NCBI GenBank assembly: GCA_027943245.1
Contig: JANDJZ010000137.1
Span: forward strand, 35,845 to 99,844
DNA from: Acanthamoeba sp. SK_2022b
Lineage: Eukaryota; Discosea; Longamoebia; Acanthamoebidae
Reading direction: 5' to 3'
DNA length: 64,000 bases
The position numbers and the translations under genes were made by a program. Positions 11,622 to 22,663 of the stretch are shown here, in pieces. Numbering within the stretch: the stretch's first letter is position 1; every line of letters begins with the position of its first letter. The notes beneath the pieces are model-generated. The model made no database searches and was not told the origin of the DNA. It saw only the letters and a list, made by a program, of their open reading frames with translations.

Positions 11622-12163
11622 GGTGGTGGGTGGTGTTTAGGTGCGAGTATCTTGAGGTTGTCTAAACCAAAAGCCAATAAATATTACAGGAGAGACCAGT
11701 TATTTTCGGTGGACTGGCTGCTGTGCAACGGTGGCGCCGAATACAGAGTAGCAAAGCCGCGAGCGCTCGATTTACAGCCAGTGCAGATGCGGTCAGCCAC
11801 TGACCGGCTCCGCTTGTGGTAGTTAAGGTGGCTGACCATAACTAGTGGACGGAATAACCGCCGAAGTTAGCCCTTAACCCAATTGGCACTTGTTGCGGGG
11901 TGCCGTGCAAGTCCGCAGACGAACTAAAGAAAAACAGGGATTCGCACCCTGGGTTGCTGGCTGCTTCTCTTCTCTTGGTCCTGCTGCGAAGAAAGGGGCA
12001 GAAGAGAGCAGAGGACCTTATGGGAGACCATGTCACACAGCCCTGCCAGTGGGCGGGCAGCAAACGCAGTCGCCTGAAAGGCAGGTGGGACCATTGTCGA
12101 CACCGGTCAAACGGGTGTGGCAAGGGGGCGACCCTGACCCTCTCTTTCTACTTCTCGATTAAG
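11622..12163. other. Divergent promoter region, secreted protein (-) and receptor kinase (+)
   Basis: No gene recognised. An AT-rich CAATAAATATTA stretch near 11676 could be a TATA-like element for the secreted-protein gene, about 55 bases upstream of its ATG. A T-arm-like string near 11938 does not fold into a tRNA. Confidence 0.5.
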
Positions 12164-15100
12164 ATGGGCCTCCTCGTGGCAGTGATGCTGCTGGCCACGG
12201 GGGCGCTCACGTTGCCTATGGCCGATGGCCAGCAGCAGGATGTCTCGTTAGGCGACATTGTGATGGGAGGACCCGCCCAATTGTCCTTCGTCTACGGCCC
12301 CGAGTATGTGGAGCTCGAGGTGGATACGGTGAGGGGCATCAAGCTGGCGTTTGCGGCGGCCAACGCGCGGGTAGGATACGATCGCTTGGGCGTGCTCGCC
12401 CGACGCAACCTCACCGCCCGCTTTGAAGACGACGCGGCCGAGGAGGAGCGCACTCGCAACATTACCACCGCCCTCCTCGCCTTGCCCGAGGACCAGTTCT
12501 TTGGTTTCCTGGTGGCTCCCGACGCCGAGAGCAGCCAGGGTACTCCGCCCCCTTGGTGTTGTTGCTTCTATTCGGTCATCATTTTTTTGTGTTCTCGGTT
12601 GTTCCGAAGCGTTGCCACAAGTGAGTGGTTGCACTAGGCGCCAAAACGAAACACTGTCTTCATTCCCAACCACAACCGTCAACTTACAGGCCTTACACTC
12701 ATGCACCACAACTAGTGTCGTTTGGGCTGGTAAACGGGACAGGGTTGGAGGTGCCGTTCGTGGGACCCTGGTCGGCAGCGTCCTACTTCAGGGAGCCGTT
12801 CCGCCGGTGGGTGTTCAACACGCTGCCGCGCAGCTTCCCCAGCGTGATCTACGCCATCATCAAGTTCCTGACCAACACGAAGCTGGTCTCGCGCGTGGGG
12901 CTGTTCTACCCGCGGCCGGACCTCGTGTCGGGCAGCGCCATTCGGCAGATCACCAGCGACGCGCTGAGCGCATTCGGGCTGCGTCTGGTGTCGTACTACG
13001 AACTCTCGAGCTTCTCCTACGACCCACAGCGCATCAGCGAGGCCGTGGTTAACATCAGCGCAGGCAACCCGCAGGCCGTCATCCTCATCAACGACCAGAC
13101 CAACGTCTTTTCCCTCATCAAGGCGCTCAAGGAGACGCTGAGCGACGTCATCTACGTCATGGATGGCGCCAGCACTGTTGGGGCCCACATCAAGCTCAAC
13201 GGCACCGACCGCGAGCTCGTCTACCAGACCTTCCCGGTGCCGCTGCTGTCCGACGTCGACGTCGACGTGGTCCGCGAGTTCCACGCCGACCTGGAGCGCT
13301 ATGACCCCGGGTGGACCGACCCGCTCGAGGTGGGCGCTCTCGGGGGCTACATCGAAGGCCGATGGCTGGTGTCGGTGTTCGAGGGCATGCGCGAGCCGTT
13401 GACGCGGGCCGGGTTCATCGACGCCGTCTACAACACGCCCATCCACACCGTGGGCGACATCGTCATGGGGCCCTACTACGAGGACTGCAACGGCACCGGA
13501 TGCCAGGAGTGCTGCAACGCCGGGTCACGCAGGATCTACCTCGTGCAGTTCCCCAACGGCACCCTGGAGCACGCCAAGGACGCCGAGCTCGCGTGGCAGA
13601 CCTGCTTCCCGCAGCCGAGCGACGTCAGGTTCCCCTTCAAGTTTGGCCAGAGCACGTCGCTTTCCGGACGCTACAACTCCACGGGCACGTCGGTGCGCGA
13701 CGGCATCCTGAGCGCCTTCGCCGAGAGCAACATGGCCGGCTCGCTCAACGACCGCGATGCGGTCCTGATCAGCTACGACGACCACTCGCGGCCCTACAAC
13801 TACACCGCCAGCAACTACAATCAGCTCACCACCCTCGACGCCGTGCTGTCCATCGTCGGCCTCACCGGCTACAATCCGGTGGCCATCGCCCAAGCGATGC
13901 GCAGCAACGGCACGGAAGACGAGAAGGACGACAGCGTCGGCATCCCCATCATCGGCTACACCTCAGGCTCGCCCTCGCTCCGCGCCAAGTTCGACCGGAG
14001 CGTCGTGAGCATCACGCCTTCGTCCTACGAGGAGATGGCCGGCGCGCTCGACTACTTTGTGAGGAATCGACGGCTCTCTCGCGTGGCCATCTACTACGAG
14101 GCCACGCCCGATGGCCGCCTCACGAGCGAGGGGCTCACCAAGGCTCTCAGGCAGCTCAACCTCGTGCCCCACGCGACCGTGCCCGAGAACTCTTCGCTCT
14201 CGGCCGTGAGCGGGGCTCAGCTGTTGTTCATCTACAACCCATCGGGCAGCCTCGTCGCCCAAGCCCTGTCGGCGCTCGGGTCGACCGACATCGAACTGTG
14301 CATTCTGTCCTCGCAGAACCCCGACTGGCTGGTCAAGGCCCTCGCGCGGAACGGGGTCCTCCCCTCGAGAGGCTACAGGAGGCGACAGCAGGAGCAGGCC
14401 TCGCTCGACAGGCTCTACTTCACGCAGGCCCTGCCCAACCCCAACCCCGATCCCTCGTCGGTGGTGCTCCCCAACACGACGCGCATCGTGGTCGATTACC
14501 GCGCGGCGATCGTCGGCTTCAACTCCCGCAGCGACGCCTCGGCGGCACTGAGCTACGCCTCCCTTAACGGCTACGTGACGGGCCGCTTCCTGCTGGCCCT
14601 CATCTCAACCATCAACGGCCGCGTCACCAGCGAGTCGCTCTTGCGGTCGGTCTACACGTCGGGCTTCATCGAGTTGAGCGGCCTCCGCCTGGGCCTCTAC
14701 TACGACAAATGCAACGACACCGCCCAGGTCCCGTGCTGCAACACCGGCACCCGCTCGATCTACGTCGTCCAGCCGTCGGTTGTCGACCGCGAGTCCGTGC
14801 TGTGGCGCACGTGGCATGCGTTCTCGTACACCAACTGCACCATCAGCTTCGACCCAGAGTCGGCGGCGGGCTCGAACGGCCTGAGCACGGCCGTGAACGC
14901 GGTCATCGGCGTGGTGGTCGGCGTGGGCGGATTCCTCCTGCTGGCGCTGCTGCTGGCGCTCGTGGTGGCGGCCATCCTCGTGCGCTTATCGCGTCGGCGG
15001 CGGCGCGACGAGTGGGAGATCAGCTTCGATGAGCTCGAGGTGGGCAGCCTCCTGGGCGTGGGCGGCTACGGCGAGGTGTACAAGGGCCGGTGGCGCGGGA

Positions 15101-18051
15101 CCGAGGTGGCGATCAAGACCATCAACACCTCGCGCCAGGTCACCCGGGAGATGCGCGACAGCTTCATCGCCGAGGCCCGCATCATGAGTCGGCTCCGCCA
15201 CCCCAACTGCGTTTTATTCATGGCCGCCTCGACCAAGCCCCCGACCATGTGCATCGTCATGGAGTTCATGGGCCTTGGCTCCCTCTTCGATGTGCGTGCT
15301 CTCCCTCCGTCCCCGTTGCGCACGAGCCTAACCCTGGCCGTTACGTACGTGACAACATTGTCGGACATTAGCTGCTGCACAACGAACTCGTCACCGCCAT
15401 TCCTCTGTCGCTCAAGATCAAGCTGGCCTACCAGGCGGCCAAGGGCATGGCATTCCTCCACTCGTACGCACACCGCACCAACAAGCGACCATGCACCACC
15501 TTAAGCAGCAAAGCTGGGACTAAATCAACCCCGATCCAATGACGGCAGGAGCGGGATCGTGCATCGCGACCTCAAGTCGCTCAACATATTGTTGGACCAC
15601 AAATGGAATGTCAAGGTGTCCGACTTTGGGCTCACGCTGTTCAAGGACTCGATCATGAAGAAGGAGAACCTCAACCAGCGCATCGTGGGCAGCATCCCGT
15701 GGATGGCGCCCGAGCTGCTGGACTCGTCGCCCAACGTCAACTACACCGCGTCCGACGTGTACAGCTACGGCGTGGTCCTATGGGAGCTGCTCTTCCGCGC
15801 GCAGCCCTACGAGGGGCTCGCCCCGTCGCAGATCGCCGTCGCCGTCCTCCGCAACGACCTGCGGCCCTTTGTCCCCGTCGCCGAGTACTCGCCCGCCGAG
15901 GAGGCCTACCTCGCCCTCACCATTCACTGCTGGCATCGCGAGTACGGCCTCAACTCAGGCACCTGATCCAGCGCGCGCGTACATTCACTAACGCATGCTT
16001 GATTGGATTGGTTTGGCGGTTGCCACGTCACCTTCAGCCCTGCGATGCGACCCACGTTCATGGACATCATCAACGAGCTGCAGGCTATCCTCGAGAGCGA
16101 GGGCATCCATATCAGCAACAGCAGCAGCAGCGCAGAGAGCAGCGGGCCCTCACCGGCGAGCGCCAGCGTGGTCCACGAGAGCCGCCTCACTCCCCCGACC
16201 GCCAGCGACTCCCTGCGAAGGCGTCGGAGCCCGGTCAATAGCAGCGCCAGCGCGTCGGTGGTCACCTGGGGCAAGGAAGCAGCGGCGGAGGAGGGGAAGG
16301 GGAAGCGCGGGATCCAGCGTCGCTATGCGACCTCGAAATCGTTATCCCACTCCACCACCACGTCGGACGACGAGTGCCGCGCCATACGGCCCAGCCTGCC
16401 AAATGCGGACGTGAGCTTCGCCGTGTGCGATCTCGTGGGCTGCGACGAGGCCTGGACGACAGACCCCATCGCCACGGCCCGAGCCATCACTACCTACGCC
16501 GACCTCGTGCGGCAGACTGCCGACGCGGCCCAGAGCACGGGGGTCGTCTTCTCCGAGGCGAGCCTCAACAGCGGCGGCACGTTTTTCCTGGCCTTTGCCC
16601 ATCCGGGAGCGGCGGCCACCTTCGCGCTCGTGCTGCAGAAGGCTGCTCTCCAAGCGGTGTGGCCCGTCAGCGTTCGCGTGCTGTCGCGGGTATCGCTGCA
16701 CCACCGCGCGAGCGTCGGGATCGTGCGTGAGCGGCTGCGCGTGTATTACAGGCGCAGCGATTACGAGCCGGCGATTGAGATCAACACAGAATGCCGCCCG
16801 GGCGGCGTTCTCTGCACGCCGGCATTCCGCAACCGCGCGACGCAGCTGCACGCCGGCTTCGTATTCGCGCGGCAGCGCCGCAGCCAGGGGTTCTGCCTGC
16901 TCAGGCACGATGCAGCCCACAGCAGCTCCGAGGACAGCAGTTCCGAAGAGCTGAGCGATGATAGCAGCGACGATGATCGCGGCGCGGTGGCGAGCGGCGA
17001 CGATTCCTCGTCGGATGACGAGTGGCGCGAGCCCGGGGTGGAGGGTCAGGCCATCTGCTCTTCCAACCGTTGTCCGTGGATCATCGACCGCGCCAAGCTC
17101 TCGTTGGGCGAGGAGATCGGGGAGGGCAACTACGGCAAGGTGTTGGCTGGCGTGTACGAGGGCCACGGAGACCGCGGCCACTTCCAAGTGCCGGTGGCCG
17201 TGAAGCGGCTCTTCCAGCGGCGGCTCACCGACAAGGCCCTCCTTCAGGTGCGCAAGGAGGCGGCGATCCTCGGCGGACTGGACCACCCCAACATCGTGCG
17301 CCTCATCGGGCTTGGCATCGCCGACAGCGAACTGCTGCTCGTCATGGAGCGCGTGCAGTACGGGTGCCTCCGCGACCTTCTCTCGTCGTCAACTTCGCTC
17401 CGCTGGCATCAGCGTCTCGCCCTCCTCCGCAGCGCTGCCCTGGGCCTCAGCTATCTCCATTCCCGAGGGATCATCCACCGGTACGATCCACCGATCCCGA
17501 CGCCGCACCAAACGTGGCGTGCAACTGATGTGGGTGTTGCGCGCTCCTTGCAGGGACATCAAGTCATCGAACCTGCTGGTGGCGGACAAACACCACACTG
17601 AGGTGAAGGTGGGCGACTTTGGGTTCGCCACGGCGAAGCAGGATATCGGCACCCAGACCCGATGCGGCACGCCCTCGTGGACCGCGCCGGAGATCATCAG
17701 CGGCGACCCCTACACCGAGAAGGCGGACATCTACAGGTACACCACATCGCGAACGCCGATGGGCACTCTTCGCGTTCTGTCTTTGACATTGGAACTCCCG
17801 CTTTGGCTGCCGACAGTTTTGGCATCGTGATGTGGGAAGTGCTCACGCGCAAGGTGCCCTTCGCCGATAAGAACATGATGACCGTAGCAATGGACGTCCT
17901 CCAGGGCCACCGGCCCACGGTGCCGGGCGACTGCCCGCCCGATTACGCTCAGCTGATGACTCGCTGCTGGCGCCGTAAGTCACGAAAACGGCCCACCGCC
18001 GACGACCTCATCCACTTTTTCAACAGCCAGCTCGAAGACGTCGAAGCCTAG
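12164..18051 (+). CDS. Giant receptor: tandem ligand-binding modules, TM, kinase, cyclase-like domain, kinase
   Basis: 1,765 residues. Exons: 12164-12539, 12716-15291, 15372-15463, 15549-15941, 16038-17480, 17554-17736, 17817-18051. Order: signal peptide (1-24); two periplasmic-binding/ANF-receptor-like modules (about 30-415 and 430-825), each closing with a Cys-rich turn (ECCNAGSRRIYLVQ and PCCNTGTRSIYVVQ); one transmembrane helix (about 852-880); TKL-type kinase 1 (GVGGYGEVYKGRW, VAIK, HRDLKSLNILL, DFG, APE; about 898-1160); a nucleotide-cyclase-like domain (about 1267-1410); an acidic Ser/Asp-rich linker; and kinase 2 (GEGNYGKVLAG, VAVK, HRDIKSSNLLV, DFG, APE; about 1493-1760). Both kinases keep the catalytic Lys, HRD Asp and DFG Asp, so both are probably active. 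The cyclase-like domain keeps the first metal Asp (AVCDLVG) but has Gly where the second is expected (NSGGTFFLAF), so it is probably not catalytic. It is likely a surface sensor of small ligands. Confidence 0.92.
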
Positions 18052-18374
18052 GCCTCTCTTTTCCTCTTCTTCTTCTCTCTTTACCTATGTCCTCCATCTC
18101 CTCATAGGAGGATGAGGTGGACGCTTTGGCCACGATACGTGACATCCAGGGTTCCCGGCAATCTGTGAAGAAAGCGTTTTTAAAGCGGGGCGTGTTGGAG
18201 AAGAATGGGAAGAATGGTGGCCGCAATCCCGTGCAATCGCGCTTGTGCGCTCTGGGCTGTTCCGCTGCGTGCGGTGTCTGCGCTCACTTCAATACTTTCC
18301 GGCTCTCTTGGCCCGCTCTTGCACAACTCTACAACAACAGCTCCTTTTAACCTATACGACGATCAAAAAGAAAG
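18052..18374. other. Intergenic; possible alternative last exon of the receptor gene
   Basis: A pyrimidine tract (18053-18105) ends in TAG and is followed by an open frame 18108-18350 in phase with a weak GTCGAA donor at 18038. This could be an alternative receptor C-terminus or just 3'UTR. The rest is presumed ACMSD promoter. Confidence 0.35.
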
Positions 18375-20039
18375 ATGGCGGAAACAACAGCCAGCACCAC
18401 CGAGAAGACGAAGAAGTACTTCAAGGTCGATCTTCACACTCACATCCTCCCCAGAAACCTGCCCGACTTGAAGGAGAAGTATGGATACGGAGGGTGGGTT
18501 AGCCTCGAACACCACAAGCCCTGCTGTGCCAACATGATGCTAGATGGTAAATTCTTTAGGGAGATTCAAGACAATTGCTACGCTCCCGAGCAACGACTCA
18601 AGGATTGTGACAAGGATGGCGTTGACATTCAGGTAAGCATGAAGCCCTTCTCCATCTTTCACAAAATCCTCTTAATTCCTCATTAATTTCATTTCACTCG
18701 TGATTAATCTTGGCGCCGGCCAGGTCTTGTCAACGGTACCCGTGATGTTCAGCTATTGGGCTAAGCCAGAGGACACGCTGGATTTGGCACGCTTCCTCAA
18801 CGATGACATCGCCAAGACCGTGGCCAAAAACCCCAAGCGATTTGTAGGTACGTTGCACGTCGTACAGCAACGCCGGCGACGTCTGTTCTTCTGTTCACCC
18901 GGTCTGTGATGCACACGTGCACGGCTTTCAGGCTTGGGAACGCTGCCCATGCAGGCGCCCGAATTGGCTATTCAGGAGCTGCGGCGGTGCGTGCAGGTGC
19001 GTTAGTTGCTGTGCTTACCGTGTAGGCTCGCGTGTACCCACTCCCGCGGTTCCTGTGCAGGAACTGGGTTTGGCTGGCGTCCAAATCGGGTCGCACGTTA
19101 ACGATTGGAATCTGTACGCCGAAGAGCTCTTCCCGATCTTCCAAGTGCGCCTGCCCAACCTTGGTGAAGCATCTTTAGATCCTTGGATCAACTGATTCTA
19201 TCTGAACCGATGCAGGAAGCGGAGCGGCTTAACGCTGCGATCTTTGTGCATCCGTGGGATATGATGGGCCAGAAGAGCATGAGCAAGTATTGGATGCCCT
19301 GGTACGACCGGTCTTCGCCACAGGGGTGCACGATTACCCGTTTCATCGTCTGAACTCTCTCCGCGTGCTTGTGTTGTTGGAACAGGCTAGTGGGCATGCC
19401 CGCCGAAACTTCGCTGGCCATCTGCTCGCTGATCTTTGGCGGCGTGCTCGAGCGGCTGCCCAAGCTCAAGGTGGCTTTTGCCCACGCTGGCGGCTCGTTC
19501 CCTGGAACCATCGGGCGCATCGAACACGGATGGCACTGCCGACCCGACCTCTGCGCTACCGAATGCAAGACGAACCCTCGCGACTTCCTGGGTGCGAACA
19601 ACTCTCGATCGAGAGAAGCCGCGTGTTGATCAGCCACCTAACGTAGTGCACACAATCTCACCCCCCCCCCTCAATCCCCGCCAATCACCAGGCCGGTTCT
19701 GGGTCGATTCTCTCACACACGACCAGGCCTGCCTCAAATACGTTGTTGAACTCTTTGGCAAGGACAAGGTGGCCCTGGGCACCGATTACCCCTTCCCACG
19801 TATGCCCCTCTCCTCCCTGTCTCCACCTCCGCGCAAAACAGAGACGAGTGTGGAAGGGCGGCGTTTACACGGTGGAGAACTGACGCTGCGCAGTGGGAGA
19901 GCAGGAGCCGGGCAAGCTGATCGAGTCTGTCGACGAGTTCGATGAGGCCACCAAACGAAAGCTGCTTGGCGAGAATGCCCTCGAGTTTCTGGGCGTTGAC
20001 AAGGAGCGATTCCTCCTCGGGGAGTGCTCGGACAGCTGA
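18375..20039 (+). CDS. ACMSD: 2-amino-3-carboxymuconate-6-semialdehyde decarboxylase
   Basis: A 358-residue amidohydrolase-fold decarboxylase that diverts kynurenine-pathway ACMS away from quinolinate and NAD synthesis. Exons: 18375-18632, 18724-18847, 18932-18996, 19061-19144, 19216-19301, 19386-19591, 19692-19799, 19894-20039. Zn ligand motif DLHTHILP (HxH at about residues 21-23), LSTVPVMFSYWAKPEDTL, LGTLPMQAPELA, IFVHPWDMMG (a further His ligand), LVGMPAETSLAICS and LGTDYPFPLGE (the catalytic/metal Asp) all match the animal enzymes closely and in the same order and spacing. The N-terminus has a short extra lead (about 15 residues). Its presence implies that this amoeba degrades tryptophan through the kynurenine route. 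Confidence 0.96.
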
Positions 20040-20052
20040 TGCGTAAAAGTGT

Positions 20053-20058
20053 AATAAA
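20053..20058 (+). promoter_or_regulatory. Poly(A) signal of ACMSD
   Basis: AATAAA starting 14 bases after the ACMSD stop codon, in the only 130 bases separating it from CDC5L. Confidence 0.6.
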
Positions 20059-20169
20059 GAAGGCGCGCATGTTTCGGAGTTTTGTTTTTGCTTTTTCTCA
20101 GCCTTTTCATCCTTGCTTGCCTGCGCGTTGGGTACCGCAGGATTTAATTGGTGTAACGAGCGCGTAGAG

Positions 20170-22557
20170 ATGAGGATCATCATCAAGGGAGGTGTGTGGA
20201 AGAACACGGAAGATGAAATATTGAAGGCTGCGGTGATGAAATACGGTCTCAATCAGTGGGCTCGTATTTCGTCGCTGTTGGTGCGCAAATCGGCAAAGCA
20301 ATGCAAGGCGCGCTGGTACGAGTGGCTTGACCCGAGCATTAAGAAGACCGAATGGAGCCGCGAGGAAGAGGAGAAGCTGCTACATTTGGCCAAGCTTATG
20401 CCCACGCAGTGGCGTACGATCGCCCCCATCGTGGGGCGCACACCGGCGCAGTGCCTCGAACATTACGAGAAGCTGCTGGATGCCGCACAGCAGAAGGACG
20501 CCGAATTCGATTCTGCCGATGATCCTCGTCGCCTGCGACCGGGAGAGATCGATCCCCAGCCCGAGACGAAGCCGGCTCGACCCGATCCGGTGGACATGGA
20601 CGAAGATGAAAAGGAAATGTTGTCTGAAGCGCGAGCACGTCTGGCCAACACTAAGGGAAAGAAAGCCAAGCGGAAGGCACGCGAGAAGCAGCTGGAGGAG
20701 GCTCGTCGTTTGGCTGCCCTGCAGAAGAAGCGCGAGCTCAAGGCCGCTGGTCTGCACATACCCGAGAGGCGACGCAAGATGAAGGGCATCGACTATCTCA
20801 AAGAAATCCCCTTCCAGAAGAAGGTGCCAGCTGGCTTCTACGATACCAGCCGCGAGCTGGGCGAGGAGAGGAAACGTCGCGCCGACCCCAACTTCGTGCC
20901 CGTAGCGCTTCAACGTCTCGAGGCTCGTCGTCGTGACGATGAGGAAGAGCGCCAGCGTAAGAAGGACGCTCGCAAGGTCGCCATGCGCAAGATCAAGGAC
21001 CTGCCTGCCGCCGTGCAGCAGATCAACAAGCTCAACGATCCTGACCAAACCCGTCACCGTACGCGTCTCAACCTCCCCGCCCCCCAGATCGGCGACGCCG
21101 AGATGGAGGAGATTGCCAAGCTCGGCGCCAGCGCCCCTCTTCCCCTTGAGGAGGGTAGCGGCGCCACCCGCCTCCTCCTCGCCGACTACTCGACTGCCCC
21201 TACTCCCACCCCTCTCCGCACGCCCGCACGCGACATGCGCACTCCCTCACGACAGGACACCGTGCTGCTCGAGGCACAGAACCTCATCGCCCTCACCCGT
21301 GGCGAGACCCCGCTCAAGGGTGGTGAGAACACGCCCCTTCACCCGAGCGACTTCAGTGGCATCACGCCTCGCCACGTCGAAGTGCAGACCCCCAACGCCC
21401 TCGCTCTCGCCACTCCTGGACGAGCGCCCGATGGCGGTGCCACGCCCGTCAAGGGCGGACGTGCGATGAGCGTCTCTGCGACCCCGGGTCGAGCCGGCGC
21501 CACGCCCCTGCGCACGCCCATCCGCGACGGCCTGCACATCAACGAGCCCGTCGAGGGCGACAACATGGCCCTGTCGACACCGCTCATTGAGAAGCAGCGC
21601 CAGCTGGCCGTGCGCCAGCAGCTGCGCATGGGCCTCTCGTCGCTCCCCGCCCCCAGCAACAAATACGAGCTGCTCATGCCCGAGATCGAGGACGAAGAAG
21701 AGGACGCCGAGGCTCAGATGGTCGAGGACTCCGAGGACGCCCTGCAGCGAAAGCGCGACGAGGCCCGAGCGCGGGAGGAGTTGAAGCTGCGCCTCCGTTC
21801 GCAGGTGCTCAAGCGCGACCTGCCCAGACCGCTTGGCGTCAACCGGGGTTTCCTCGAGACCGCCGACGACTCGGCGACCGCGACGGACGAGGAGCTGCGC
21901 AAGGCCGACGAGGAGATGCGGCGCGAGATGCTCCTCATGCTCATCCACGAGGCCGTCGAGTACCCCATCAAGGGGGGCGAGGCCCCCAAGGCCCATCCGC
22001 AGTACGAGCAGATGACCGAGGACGAGCTCACCGCGGCGCGCAAGCTGCTCATGGAGGAGGTCGCCGCCGTCAACGCCAACAACGGCCGAGTGCCGCCCGA
22101 GGTATACTCTCGGCTGTGGGAGCAGGCCAGCCAGGAGTACATCTACGTGCCCGCCAAGAAGCGCGCCCTCCCCGTGTCGGCCCTCTCCCAAGAGGAGCGG
22201 CTGGGCGCGCTCAAGGCCCAGCTCGACGCCCTGCAGGGCCAGGTCAAGAAGGAAACGACCAAGGCGGCCAAGCTCGAGAAGCGGCTGACGGTCTACAACG
22301 GCGGCTACCAGAACCGGGCCAACGCGCTCCACAAGGAGATCCTCGAACTGTACATGAACCTGGACAAGGCCTCCGTGGAGCTTCGCTGCTTCGAGGCCCT
22401 GCGCGGCATGGAGGAGCGCGCCCTCCCTGCGCGCCTCTCCGCCCTCGACGAGGAACTCCACGCCCTGCGCCTCCGCGAAGACGCCCTCCAGCGCCAATTC
22501 GCCGACCTCTCGGCCCTCCGCCGGCACTCGGCCGCCGTCGCGGCCTTCTCTTCCTAA
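20170..22557 (+). CDS. CDC5L: Pre-mRNA splicing factor CDC5/CEF1 (Prp19 complex), intronless
   Basis: A 795-residue nuclear splicing factor. Two N-terminal Myb repeats (about residues 5-105: GGVWKNTEDEILKAAVMKYG, QCKARWYEWLDP, EWSREEEEKLLHLAKLMPTQ, APIVGRTPAQCLEHYEKLLD) are followed by the family's conserved LKAAGLHIPERRRKMKGIDY region. Then come a central Thr-Pro-rich segment with repeats such as TPGR and TPLR (typical of CDC5L phosphorylation sites) and a C-terminal helical Prp19-complex-binding region rich in Glu and Lys. The length matches animal and plant CDC5L (about 800). The start is the ATG before RIIIKGG, the universal N-terminus. It is the only multi-kb gene here without an intron. 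Confidence 0.97.
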   Translation: MRIIIKGGVWKNTEDEILKAAVMKYGLNQWARISSLLVRKSAKQCKARWYEWLDPSIKKTEWSREEEEKLLHLAKLMPTQWRTIAPIVGRTPAQCLEHYEKLLDAAQQKDAEFDSADDPRRLRPGEIDPQPETKPARPDPVDMDEDEKEMLSEARARLANTKGKKAKRKAREKQLEEARRLAALQKKRELKAAGLHIPERRRKMKGIDYLKEIPFQKKVPAGFYDTSRELGEERKRRADPNFVPVALQRLEARRRDDEEERQRKKDARKVAMRKIKDLPAAVQQINKLNDPDQTRHRTRLNLPAPQIGDAEMEEIAKLGASAPLPLEEGSGATRLLLADYSTAPTPTPLRTPARDMRTPSRQDTVLLEAQNLIALTRGETPLKGGENTPLHPSDFSGITPRHVEVQTPNALALATPGRAPDGGATPVKGGRAMSVSATPGRAGATPLRTPIRDGLHINEPVEGDNMALSTPLIEKQRQLAVRQQLRMGLSSLPAPSNKYELLMPEIEDEEEDAEAQMVEDSEDALQRKRDEARAREELKLRLRSQVLKRDLPRPLGVNRGFLETADDSATATDEELRKADEEMRREMLLMLIHEAVEYPIKGGEAPKAHPQYEQMTEDELTAARKLLMEEVAAVNANNGRVPPEVYSRLWEQASQEYIYVPAKKRALPVSALSQEERLGALKAQLDALQGQVKKETTKAAKLEKRLTVYNGGYQNRANALHKEILELYMNLDKASVELRCFEALRGMEERALPARLSALDEELHALRLREDALQRQFADLSALRRHSAAVAAFSS

Positions 22558-22622
22558 CGGCCGCCCCAGTCGCCAGAGAAAAGAGAAAAAAATGTTTTCC
22601 TCTTGCGCCATGCCACAAAGAA

Positions 22623-22628
22623 AATAAA
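22623..22628 (+). promoter_or_regulatory. Poly(A) signal of CDC5L
   Basis: AATAAA 65 bases after the CDC5L stop and only 36 bases before the COQ6 start codon, so the two transcription units nearly touch. Confidence 0.5.
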
Positions 22629-22663
22629 AAATATACAAAGAGAAAACTTGGCTTCGCCAAAAG

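Noticed and set aside
11930..11960. tRNA T-arm-like string
   Set aside because: No matching acceptor, D or anticodon arms on either side.
17389..17697. Missing HRD Asp in receptor kinase 2 from the unspliced frame
   Set aside because: The Asp is supplied by the next exon (HR|DIKSSN) across the intron 17481-17553.
21247..22638. 463-codon open frame antisense to CDC5L, and similar long antisense frames at 13311-14567
   Set aside because: High GC and biased third positions open the antisense frames; the sense proteins are clearly conserved.
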